A DNA stretch of 64,000 nucleotides from Corella eumyota (lineage: Eukaryota; Chordata; Ascidiacea; Phlebobranchia; Corellidae), in contig OY720100.1 in the NCBI GenBank assembly GCA_963082875.1, positions 17,260,591-17,324,590 on the forward strand, read 5' to 3'. The translations under genes were made by a program, and so were the position numbers. Below, one piece after another: positions 12,401-24,500 of the stretch (its first letter is position 1; every line of letters begins with the position of its first letter). Under the pieces are notes generated by a model. That model saw nothing but the letters and a program-made list of their open reading frames with translations. It ran no database searches and was not told the origin of the DNA.

Positions 12401-15400
12401 GATAATTTGGTAAAAACACCTGGTAATATTATTTGGTTCAGTTTTGGGATTTTTAGTAAAATATTTTTGTTAAAATTCTCTCGAAATTGGAATTTTTTGT
12501 AAAGATTTTAGTTATTTTTTTCTGAATTTTCGAAAATTGAATAAAATGGCGTTTATTTAAAGATATTTAAGCGTGATTCAGTTAAATTTAGACTACTTTT
12601 AATTAGTGATTATAAAACTTAATATAAATCCAGACAGAATTAGAAATCTTTTATTTAAAACTTGTTTGAAATTATTTGTAAAGATGTCGCAATTATTTAC
12701 CCTTGTATCGGCTTGTAATCGAATCCTTTAACGTTAAAATGTATTGAAGTTCACTGTAACAAGATCCACCAACGATGGCTCGTCATTTTTAACTTTAACA
12801 ATTTAAGATTTTATTTCTTTTCAATTCAACTTTTTTCCCAGAGTTAATGTGGTTTGGAAAGTGAAGTAAAGTGGAGATGAAAGGGCGGCTAATAGTTTAA
12901 AATACAAATAAGAATTAAAACTGTCTAGAATTTGGGACTTTCAGGGAGTTAAAAGTTAAATTTTAAACAGTTTAGTTTTAGTTTTAAAGAAGCACCTGTT
13001 AAGGAAGGCAGTTAGGGAGAATAATACAAAAATATCTAAACTTTAAATTAATTTTAAACCAAGTTAACTTATGTTTGTTAAAAAAATAGTGATTTTAAAT
13101 TTAAAAATTAAATTTAAACTTGACTTTAAAATCTTTTTCAAAGTGGAGTAATTTCAACTCGCTCTAAGAACTGTTAACCAGCGGATGAATACAAGTTGAC
13201 CATCGTCGTTTCGCGCGAACTATTTACTTTGTTGCAACAATCGTTTTTAAATATTTAAATATTTTATTTTATTAATATTTTCCAGTTTTATTTTTAGCGC
13301 GAACATTAAAGGTTAAAACCATTGTTGAGTTGTTTGTTTAAGTTATTAATTGTTTAAACATTGTGATGTCAGAGAGCATTGTGTGACGTAGGTTGGGTTG
13401 TTTTTGTAGTTTGAACTTTAAACTTGTTTACTCCCTTGATTATTTATTAATTTATTTAAATATTAAGAATAAAAATTAGCGAATTGTATTATTTGCAGAC
13501 ATTTTGTTAAAAAAGTTAAATTTTTTAAAGTTATATTTTAAAATAGAATTTTCTTTATTTAATATCGAAAAATTGACATTAAAATTCTTATAGTTATAGA
13601 TATTGGTATTATGGTCGTGTGGTTATAATAGAATCTTGTTCTAAACAAGAACAATTGCACTTTCTACAACGTTATAGTAAACCTTGTGGCCATGCGGTTT
13701 AAATACGAAACCTGAGACTTCCTTAAGTTGACCTCTTTCCATTCTAACTCTTAAACCATCGATATTTTGTTTTAAAAATTACATTTATGTTTTAATCAAA
13801 TTTAATTTATAAATTGTAGTAGAGGGGGCGTTGTATGCTTAAAAGGTTATTAATTTTTGTTTTAAAATTTGTTTTAATTAGAATAATTAGAAGTGTTGTA
13901 AAGAATTAGGGTAAATTTCGGTCATATCCCGATCAAATCTTAATTTTAACTTGTTATAAAAATAATTTTTTTTTTTTTAAAACTGACATATCCTATAACG
14001 TTATCCGGTGTTGATATACACTGACCAAATATTTCTAAATATTAATTTCAACAAGATTTAAATATTTAAAAAAAAAATTTAAAATAGACAAAGTGGGTTT
14101 AAATTAATATTGGGTATAGAGGGCTAAAGTATTTAGTTGTTTGCTTGTAAATATTTACAAAAAAGAATATAAAAATTTAAGTATAATTCAATAAAATGTT
14201 ATTTAAAAATATAAATGTAATAAAATTTATTTTTTATTGGTCACCAACCTTTGTCGAAAACAAACAAAAAAAATTGAATAACAAGTGTGACTCACAATTC
14301 CCTTCTCTCTCTCACTTTCTCCTTCTCTCTCTCTTTTTAACCACGTCAAGGTCAACAAACGATTTCTCTCCGTTCCAGTCCGTTGGTCGGGTAATATGTT
14401 GACCAATGCCCAGTTCCAATAGGTTTAAGCTTATAGTCCAAGTCGAATGTTTTGAGTGCTCGCTAGTTGGTCGAGTAGGGCGCTTATGTATAAAGCAGTT
14501 ATAAGGCATTTTTAAATTGTTTTTGTGCTTTTTAGGGGTAATTTGGGATTCTTTATTTTGATAAATGTTATATTTTAGAAGAGTTTTATAGTTAGGGTTT
14601 TGATTTAAGTTAATTGTGTCGTTGTATTTTATTTTTTCGGAGTTGAATTATTTTTAAACAAATATTTGTGGTTAGTTAAACTAAACACTTATTCGAAGTA
14701 ACATTAACGACAGTTAGTTGAAATAATTAAAGTAAATAAAAGGGAATTCACGTAAGGTGTAAACATTATTGTTATGTTCGTTTAATGTTAAAATATTTCG
14801 GTTTTGATTAACTGAATTTTAAGTGTTTTTTGAAAAAAATATTTTTTTGCATGGAATAGTGTAAGGTATAAATATATATTTAAATTTTAACGAAAGTTGT
14901 GGTACGTTAGATTAATACAAATTCACAGGTGTTTATATACTTTCATTTTAAATGTATCATAAATCCAAAATATATTTAATTTAAAGTGCTACTACTTTTC
15001 GTTCACGAAAATTAACCTGTGATGATCTCAATTTATTGACAAGTTTTGATATTTTATTTCAATATAAACCCGAATAAGAAACTAACAACTTATAAATCAA
15101 AATAATAAATAGGTCGAGTTAAACTTATGTTAATATAAGGTCGTTGTTACAGTTAAGTTTCCTTTACTTAACCGGTAACACACGAAGTAACAAAGCATAT
15201 GTTTATTGTGTTCCATGCGCGGTTGTTTTAGTGTTAACTTGTAAGTAGGTATTTGAGATAAATTGTTAATTTAAAGTTCACGTTAACATAGTTTACTGGT
15301 AAATCTAGATCAGTTTTGTTGTAATTTTTAAATGAAATTTTTAACAAAGTTATATGTAAATGATAAGTCGTTGTTTTAAGTATTTATAGTTTTAAAAATT

Positions 15401-15956
15401 GGTTAATAATTATTTTGTATCGGTTAAGAATTAAGGATTCGTCATTTTCTTTAGTTTTTTGCATTAATTTAAACTATACTTATATAATCGTTAACTAAGT
15501 CAGTTAGATATACATTTTAAATAGTGATTTTCAATATGTAATTAATAATAGACTTCCCTATATATAATAAATATGTTAAATTTTTGAAAGAATGTGGTAA
15601 TATTTTAAAATCAATCAACAGAGGTAATTATGACTTAACCACTTTAACTTTAAATCTATTTGAAGGACTTTGTTTTTCAAAAACTAACGCCAAGTACAGT
15701 AGGGGGTGTTTAAAGTTATTTTTGTTTAAATTTCAAGGTTTCATGCTACATTAAAGTTATTGGTATAAACTCAGATTTTTTGGGGTGAAAAACATATTTT
15801 AGAAATGTTATATTTTGTGTATTTTATAAAGTTTCATTTATCCTTAATTTTAATTTTGTAAAAAACAAAAACATCGTGTTTTATGTAGTAAGATTTGAGC
15901 CCAGTTTTGTTAATTTGTGATCTTGTTTCTTCAGATATATTTAATTTATTTTAAAA
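9417..15956. other. Long AT-rich intron or intergenic region
   Basis: No coding exon or SINE was recognised in 6.5 kb. The notable content is a set of exact TGACGTCA palindromes at about 10404, 11070, 11182 and 11250, with CACGTG at about 11163, in slightly GC-richer islands near 10.4 kb and 11.0-11.3 kb. These islands are candidate cis-regulatory DNA. The open frame at 12171-12365 (- strand) has no support. Confidence 0.4.
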
Positions 15957-16026
15957 ATGTTTATGGTAAGATCTCATGATTTAATCCAACCAGAACTTCA
16001 GCTAAACTACGAAAAAACCTTTTCAG
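15957..16026 (+). CDS. NR6A1: Candidate second alternative first exon of NR6A1
   Basis: ATG at 15957 opens MFMVRSHDLIQPELQLNYEK and ends TTTTCAG/GTAAAA with one base (G) left over, again the phase needed for the DNA-binding exon at 23805. A TTTCTTCAG acceptor-like site lies 23 bp upstream of the ATG. Support is only phase and splice-site quality, so it may be chance. Confidence 0.3.
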
Positions 16027-19000
16027 GTAAAACTAAAAAATAAAAATTAATTTTCTCGAAAAATTTGATTGAAATTTTTTAATAATTTAAATAAGTCCTA
16101 GATCTTTTTGACCTTATTATTTTATAAGTAATTAAAAAATGTTAAAAAAATTTTTGTGTAAGCTTTGTTAAAAACAAATTTGTTAAAACCAAATTTTTAC
16201 AAGTAAGTTAAAAATTTGAAAAAAAAATGTAAAAATCTTCGATATTATTAGCACATTATAATATTAAACATTATTGACCCCCGAATAGTTATTTTTATAA
16301 GTTAAGCTGGCGACTCTAAATACTTTGAAAAAGTTTAAACTCGTAAATAAATCGGTCATGACTCACAAAAACTTAAGTATTACGAAAGCACATTGGTCAA
16401 ACAAAAATAAAATACTTCGAATTTTTGAAATAACTTTAAATGAGTTAAATTATATAAAATGTTGTTTAAAATTTGCCGATTAAATATGTTTTTTACTGCT
16501 TTTGAATTATGGTAAATGTTGTTTAAATTATTACTAATTTTTAGAGTTAATAAAATTGTTTTTGATGTTCGTTCTAATTTAAAGTAAAAATGAGTCAAAA
16601 GATAAAAGTAATCTCTTTGAATTAGGTTTTGTGACGTAACAATGGTTAAAGTGACTCACAATCTTGTTGTTCGTAGCTCGAGTTTCAATTTGAAAGTGAA
16701 CCACGTGATAAGGTCACGTGACCATGAAAAACGAATCTTTTAAAGAGGGTCAAAAATTCGTTAAACTTTAAAAAAAATTCGATTTTTCGAGATTTTTTTA
16801 TTTATTTTTTTGGAATTAACTAAAACTGTTATTAAAAACTAATTATTAAAGGTTTTGTAGATGCAAAAAAGTACCTAAAATTGATTTTTATTTAGATTAA
16901 AAATGCGAAAAAATAATTTAAATTTTGGGCATAAAAATCTTATAAAATAAAACTTTAAATTGTGGTGTTTTAAATCTGGTATAAACGTTACAACTTCCCC
17001 CCTTTCCTTACAACTATGTGGTCAATGTGTCAAAGTAATTTGATATCTAGGCGTTTTGAAACTATGTTGAAAAATTCGTTAAACGTTGAAAGATTTGAAT
17101 TCAAAAATAAAATTAGGAAAAAATGAAAATTAAATACTTGTACGTTAATTAAAATTTAAACAAATTAAAAAAAATATATAAAAAAAGGGCAAAAATTAAA
17201 AAAACTGTTTAAAAAATAGAAATTTGTTAAAAAAGTTAGGTTAAAAACTGCATGGAAAAAAAGCTTTTAACAATATGTTGTTTAAGTTGAATTAGCTTCT
17301 TTAATATTTCCTAATTCTCTAATTACTAAAACTTAAACGAAGTCAACCCGGTTCAACCTGGTACCACTTCCTGGTTTCCATGGGGACCCCAAGTGGTTGT
17401 TTGGTCGAGCGAGGATAATTTAATAAATATTTTGAATCCTAAAAAAATTTTTTTGAATTTAAAAAGTTTACGAAGGTTCAAAGTTCTTAAATTCCAAATT
17501 GTTTTCCCGTTTTTTTATGTGACGTTACGACTAATCGTTAATGACGTATTTTGAATCATCATTATTGGGGAAATCCTTGATTATTGACGTTGTTTGAAGT
17601 CCATTGTTTGTTTATTATGACGTCACTTTAAAGATTATCCGAAAAATGTCGGAAAATGTTTTTGTCTGTCTTCTGTGATTTTGTTGTTTTTTTGACGGAT
17701 TTTTTACAAAATTTTAGTTTAGTTTAGAATAAAGTTTGGTGTTAAGACGAAGAAAAAATAAAGTTGTTTATTTATTTTATTATTTCGTATAATAGGTTAT
17801 AACAGTTAATATCTAAACGTTAATAAGTTGGTCTAAAAATATAAATGGCCAAATTTAAAAAAAAATTTACTTTTTATTTTAAATTTTTTAAAAGTTATAA
17901 AACTTTAAACTTCGTTGATAAATTTAAAAAAAAACGTAAAAACTTGGGACGTCAAAACCATTAACTTAAAAAATCGATAACTTCTTTTAAAATGTTGTTG
18001 ACCTGTTGAATTAATTATTAGAAAATAATTTGATTTCTATAGATTTCAAAATAGTTTTATTTAAATATTTGTCATAAATTGTAAAATTAATATTAAAAGT
18101 TTATTAAAACGTAAAGATATGTTGTAATAGTCAAAACATGCGGTTGTAAATATTAATTTAATCAATCGCTAGATGGAATTAAAATGATTTTTTACAGACA
18201 TCATTTTGTGGTACTTTGCATTTTTTACATCAAGATTTTTAAATATAGATTAATAAGTCTGTGTTTGATTCCTAGTCTTACCAAGGTCATGGGTTCGAAA
18301 CCCACTGCTTCCATGCTATAAAAGTTTTAATTCTTTTTTAATTAAGTTTAAAACTACTCTAAAGGTTGATAGTCAGACATAAAGTCAATATTATAACTAG
18401 TTGAACTTAAGACAAGGCCAAAACCCCAACCTCAATATAATATAGACTTTATAAATTTGTAATTAGGTTGTAAATTTAGATTAAATAATGATATTACATC
18501 GAGGATAAACCGACATATTAATTGAAATAATGAAACTCCTGTGCAGAATGTTGCATGTTTGTTTGTTATTTACCTCACAACAAACAATTTGGTCATTTTC
18601 CTGTATTAATGAATCACAAAGACCTATATATCGTCTATTATGACGTCATACAACGTTATAAGATTACGTGGTCGACGTGAGATAAAAAAGTTCAATTGAG
18701 GTTGTCGTGATATTTCAGTTTAGAAAATCGTTTTCAGCGATGACTTGAGTTATAATTAATTTTTTGATATCTAAAAATAAATAATTTTTAGAAAAAATTT
18801 TTTTTTTATTTGAAGATGAGAGAAAATATTAGTTTGTAATTAGTTATTAAGGTCATTTTAACAAGCAATTAGCAACGCTTAAATATTGATTTTGTGCTTT
18901 GAAATATTTTGAGTTATGACCCAAATTTTTTAATCTTTTTATTTCAACTAAAACCATGCAAATTCAAATGCAACGCTTATGCTTAATTCGGTCAACCGAG

Positions 19001-19622
19001 TTTCTGTCTCTTTTTAATCCCAGTTTTTGTCTGTTTTGTTTATTTTTGCAGTTGTGTATTGAAAATGTTGTTTATTGAGTATTAAAGGAGAGAAAGTTAA
19101 ATATTTTGTTAAAGTTAGTTTAAGGTTACAGGTGTTTTTTGTGTTAAATTATTTTTTTACTTACTTTTTAGTTTAGTTTATTTAGTTGTTGGATTTTTAC
19201 AATTTTTTTAATAACTTTAAAAATATTTTAAAAAGGCTTTTTCAAGAACAGATTTAATTTATTTTAATATTTAGTTTTTGTTAGAGTGATAAAGAAAAGA
19301 CTAAACCATAAAATACAATAAATTTAATTGAATTAAACTTTATATTAAAGGGTTTATTTAAACTATGTTTATTTTAATTTTTATTTTTCTTGGGACAAGT
19401 TTTAATTTCCGTTATTTCAAGTCTCATTTTGGGTTAGCGCATATAATATTATAATATAATGAATAGATCTTACAATACCGTATTTACCTAAAACCAATTA
19501 AATGCCTGGTTAAATATCTTAATCTTATGAATCCGACAAAACGTTTAAAACCAAAACAATCAACACAACCACACACACACAACTTATAAATCCTCGACAC
19601 AGACCCGGATTAATTGTGACAA
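16027..19622. other. AT-rich intron or intergenic region
   Basis: No exon recognised. Exact TGACGTCA sites occur at about 17618 and 18641. CACGTG occurs twice near 16700-16720 (CCACGTGATAAGGTCACGTG). A tRNA B-box-like fragment lies near 18285-18316 (ATGGGTTCGAAACCCACTGC). Confidence 0.4.
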
Positions 19623-19672
19623 TGACTCAGATCACATTCCTTCCGCTTCTTGTGAATATCCCGGCTATAAAA
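19623..19672 (+). promoter_or_regulatory. Candidate core promoter: AP-1 site plus TATA box
   Basis: TGACTCA (AP-1 consensus) at 19623-19629 is followed by ATTCCTTCCG (ETS-like) and TATAAAA at 19666-19672, in a short GC-richer stretch. This could start a noncoding first exon ending at a TTTAG/GTATAT donor near 19793 and splicing to the TTTTTTTAG acceptor at about 21468, just before the main NR6A1 coding start. Motif-level inference only. Confidence 0.3.
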
Positions 19673-21518
19673 CAACCTATGTTGGTTGCTTGTGAGTTAA
19701 CAACGATTTTGTAGTAACAAAAACAGTACAGCGAAGTTAGAGTCATGTTATAGTCTTATAAGCATTATATTCTATATTTATTAAAGTAAAATTTAGGTAT
19801 ATTGCGTATTAGAAATGGTACCCTATTAGTTGTAGTGTTTTTAGCGCATTTTTATTGCTTAAAAACCAGTATTAACTTGCTTAATTTAGTTTTTTCTATA
19901 AGTTTTTGTAACAAATTAAATTTATTTGTTTAAACTTTGAGTCGCCGTTCTTGAATTTGTTTAACAAAAATATCAGTCTCGAGATGGCGCTAAAGGGTAT
20001 AAATTAATTCATATACTTTGTAGACGTGGCTAAATATATAACTATTAAAATAATAACATTAACAAAAATTACAATCAACGTTTATTAAAGGGTTGGATGA
20101 TACTTAATAATTTTATTTTGAATGAACTCGATTATAATTGTAAAATATCAAATAAACCGAGATCGGAAAAATGTGGTTTTTCGGAAACAACGAAAAATAT
20201 TTAATTTTAAAGATTTGCGGCTCAACCTAAACTAATAACCCTGGGTCGTAACATTCAATAATATTCTTTATAAAAAGGTTAAAAATCCACACTTAAAATT
20301 AAATTTTGTAAAGATATTGTTTTTTAAATATATTAGTTGCATATTTTATTTAAATTATTTTTATTAAAACTAAAAATAATAAAAATACCTAAAACGCATT
20401 TTTAATAAGAATGAGTAAAAACCTGATGATGCTATTTGGAATAGTTTTAATATTTTAAAAACCTCTTTATATTTTTGGTAATTAATAATAACCGTGTGGG
20501 TTAAAAAAGTTAAAATTTTTGGTATTTTTAAAATCGTTTCAAAATTCTAAAAGGGAAATCATTTTAGGTGGTCATCATATGCTGGCCCTTATGTTAATCT
20601 GCGCGGAGTTTTTATTTTAATAAAAAAAAATTTTAATTTTTAAAAACTTATGTTTTTGAATCAAGGTTGTTGATAAAAAAAAACAATTTTTTTAACTTAG
20701 AAAGTCGTTAGTTGTTATTTGTTTTATGATTATGACGTATAAAGACATTTCTATTGTTTATCGCTTTACGTTCGATCTTGAACAATGAAATTATTTTACT
20801 TAATTACCACTCTACCTTGAATTATAATTAACCTTTAACAAATGTGGTCTTGATGTCGCATTAAATAAAACAAAAGATTTCAAGAAAAAAGAAAAATTTT
20901 AAATATTTTGTAAATCAATTTTTAAATTATTTTATTCACGCAAATTCAAATGCAGTGTTCAGTCAGAAAAAAGTCCTAAAATAAGGTTTGTATAGAAGAG
21001 ATAGAAAGAAATAGATTAGTAATATAAACTGTAATATAAAAAAACAGAAATTAAAATAAGAATAAATTTGATATTTAGCGAAATATTATATTTCACCAGC
21101 GAAAAAAAATAACTAACATACGTAAGATTGATAATACCCTTAACAGAAAAAGGGCAAATGATTAGAAGCAGTTGAAACAGGAAATGACGTCATAATAGTC
21201 GTTTGTGTTGGACATTCTGTCAGTGTATTAACGTTTTAAGTTAAAGTCGCCTCTTAGTAAAGCATATAGTTGCTAGTTGTAGGTTTCAGGTTTTAGTTTA
21301 AATTTCTTAAGTTAAAAATGTAATTTCAAGTTAGCAAAAGAAGCTTTGATGTAGTTTTTTAATGTTTAGTTTTTAAGGTTAGAATAAGTAAAACAACAAC
21401 AAATTGCTGTTATTAATCATAAAATGACGCAAAAGCAACAACACGCAAAATTCTACTTTGTTTTTTTAGAAAATATTTTATTTAAATTTTTAACTCAAAA
21501 TTCTAAAAGCATAAAACT
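19673..21518. other. Region upstream of the main NR6A1 coding start
   Basis: AT-rich. Contains one exact TGACGTCA at 21185 and a strong acceptor (TTTGTTTTTTTAG) ending near 21468, about 50 nt before the ATG at 21519. The acceptor implies a 5' UTR intron or a spliced-leader site. No other exon seen. Confidence 0.4.
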
Positions 21519-24500
21519 ATGAGTTTGGACTTGAGTAGACATAGAATGGAAGGCGTGAGTGGTTTGTCATTAATATCTCAATCCCAGCGCTCTTTGTTTA
21601 ACCTCCCTAATAATGAAACAAGTTTAAACTTGCAACATTTGATGCAACAACGAGCAAGTATGGCAGGGTTTAACTCGCCTTACGCTTATGTTCCCCCTGC
21701 AGTAAATAGCCCAACTTCACCGAATCATCACAGGCAAGATCCTGATCGAAAAGGTAAGCCAACCTCTGGGAAAAATTAGTAAAAATTCGTAAGAATTGGA
21801 TGTCTATCTTGTGCTGATAATTCGGTTATAATTTTACTAAAATTTGGGTCAAAATAAATTTTTTGTAAAATATTCCAAAAATTCGGTAAAAACTTGATAA
21901 CTTAAATTTTAAAACTAGTTTAAAACATGCATTTAAACAAGCAAAAATCAATATCAATGATGAATCGGGCTTTAATAAATCTTAATCTACATTTTTTAAT
22001 CAGTTTTATGGGTTTGGTTTATATCATGATTTTGTGTTCAGTAAAGTTTCTAATTTGTTAAAGTTATTTTGGTTGAAAATTTATTAATTTAAAATATTTT
22101 GAACAACCTGACGCACAGGGTTTATTTCGGTGAAAATTTTGTTGTTAATTTTGATGTCTGCAAGTCACGAAATCTCGAATATTAGTTTAAACAATGAGTT
22201 ACGTCACAATCACTAAGATGACGTTGCACCGAAGACACATGACTGTCCGCGTGACGTCACTTCCGCCCCTGTACCATGTCCTGAACTTATTCTATAATGG
22301 GCGTTGACTTTAGAGTTTGAAACTAAATATTTAAGTTTTAAAAATGAAACTTTAAATTTTTTAACAATAATCAAGTTTTTTCTTAACTTAATGTTGCACA
22401 AGTTAAATTTTTAAAGCACTTTTAAACTTGATTTGGCTTATTTAAATATGTTTTGACTTTTTAAGTATAATATAAAGGGTATTGCATTTATTTTTAAATA
22501 TTAAAGCAATTAAAACATCATTAAACATTAATTAAGGCTTTAAAACTAAAAATGTAGAGTTTTTAAGTGGGTTTAACAATGAAATAGGTTTTTCTGGGCT
22601 TTAAAGCTTACAAATTTAATTGTACAACTTTTAAGCGTGTTTTAAAACTAACTTGGCCAATGCAAACATGTTTTCTCTTTTTTAAGTAAACTATAAATAG
22701 TGTTGCATTATTTGGGGGCATTATAGCGAATTAAAAACATTAAAATTTTGTTTAAAACGTTAAGTTTAAAGTAACAGGTGGTTTAATACTCATCTTAATT
22801 ATTCGTTCTTTGTTTAATTCACAACAATTGGAATAGAATGTGACTTTATCTGTCATAAACACTTGTTCAACAACTATAACAATGACTTGATTGTTATGCA
22901 TTGTTCTAACAATTAAACAGATAACAATGTAAATTGTTTTAGTGATTATTACTTGAAAATGACTGTGAATAATTATTTTGAGAAAACAAAAACATTAAAC
23001 AAACGGCGCCAATTTTTCAGACATTGTTTTCAATATTGGCAAAGTTTGAATTTGTTAAATTTAGCAAAGTTTTTAGAATTGCCAGAATCAACTTACTTTC
23101 AAAGCTTACAATGTCGTATATGGCAATTTTAAACAAAATAGCGAGGATAAAACGGAATTAAAACGATGTTTATTTTGGCTGAATTTCAATTTCCAACCAT
23201 ATTCAGCTACGAACTTAAATCGTGTTCAACTATTTTCAACCTTTTCCAATTTTCTTCCGGATTGTGGTCGAATAATAAATCTTATTGTGACGTCATCGGC
23301 CAGTTTATCGCGGGCACGAAGTTGTGATGAGTTCCCGGTATCATTCAATCCTCGATCACGATTCTATCAAATCTTGGTCACGATTCACGCAACTTTTACC
23401 TGACCATTTCGGGTGTAAATTACGTCACAGGGTTCTTTAAAACTCTCCAAAACCTTCTATATTAAAACTCTTTATTTATTTTGTATTTCAGAGAGTTAAA
23501 ATCGGTTTAAAAATAGCAAAAAATACCGGTTTAAAATATCTTTATTCTCATAAAATTCTTTAAAACAGTTTAATTTTTAGAATAAATTTGGTTTATTTAA
23601 ATGCTTTAAAACCTTCTCTATTAAAACTTCAAAATTTTGGTATTTTAGAAGGTTAAAAAAGGCAAAAAATACCAAATAATGAACTGTAAACTTATTATTT
23701 TTACCCAAAAATGCTTTAAATAGCTTTTTGTTTTGTTTTTACAGACAACGGCAACTTAACTAAATTTTTTATTTTTTTTAAAACTTTATTTTTCTTATTT
23801 ACAGATGATGGAAAAGAAGTGAAAAGTTGTCTGATCTGCGGGGATCGAGCCACTGGACTCCACTATGGGATCATCTCATGTGAGGGATGTAAGGGATTCT
23901 TTAAACGGAGTATCTGCAACAAGAGGGTGTACAGATGCACGAGGAGTAAAAATTGTGTGATGTCAAGAAAACAGAGGAATCGATGTCAGTTTTGCAGATT
24001 ATTGAAATGTCTGCAGATGGGAATGAATAGAAAAGGTAAATTTAAAGTTTTTTTAGTTTTTAAAAATTCAAGAATTAATTTTGATTAATTAGAATTTTAA
24101 TTAAATAAATTATTTTTTTAGCGATTCGTGAAGATGGAATGCCTGGTGGAAGGAATAAAAGTATCGGCCCTGTACAGGTAGGCACTTTAAAGTTCTTACC
24201 CTTTGAAACATTTTAAATTTTTTTAATTTATTTTATATTTTAGAACGAAATTTGTTTAAATTAAACAGTGAGTAGGCACTTTAAAGTATTTACTTCTTAA
24301 AATCGTTCAAATTTTTTACAATTAAAAATTTTTTTATTTTACTTTGAAATTTATTTTTGTTTCTTATATTTAGAATTTTTTTGTATTTTTGGCCTTTAAT
24401 TTTATGAATCAAATATGAGTAAAAACGTGATTTTACCACATTACAAGCATAGACTCAAAAGTTTAAAGTCTGATTTATTTTCATTTTAAGAAAAATTTTA

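Noticed and set aside
14280-14345. CT-rich tract near 14.3 kb with overlapping open frames on both strands
   Set aside because: A simple polypyrimidine tract; the frames arise from low complexity and have no other support.
18285-18316. B-box-like sequence as a tRNA gene
   Set aside because: Only a T-arm-like piece (GGGTTCGAAACCCACTGC); no acceptor stem, D arm or anticodon arm. Treated as a decayed SINE head.
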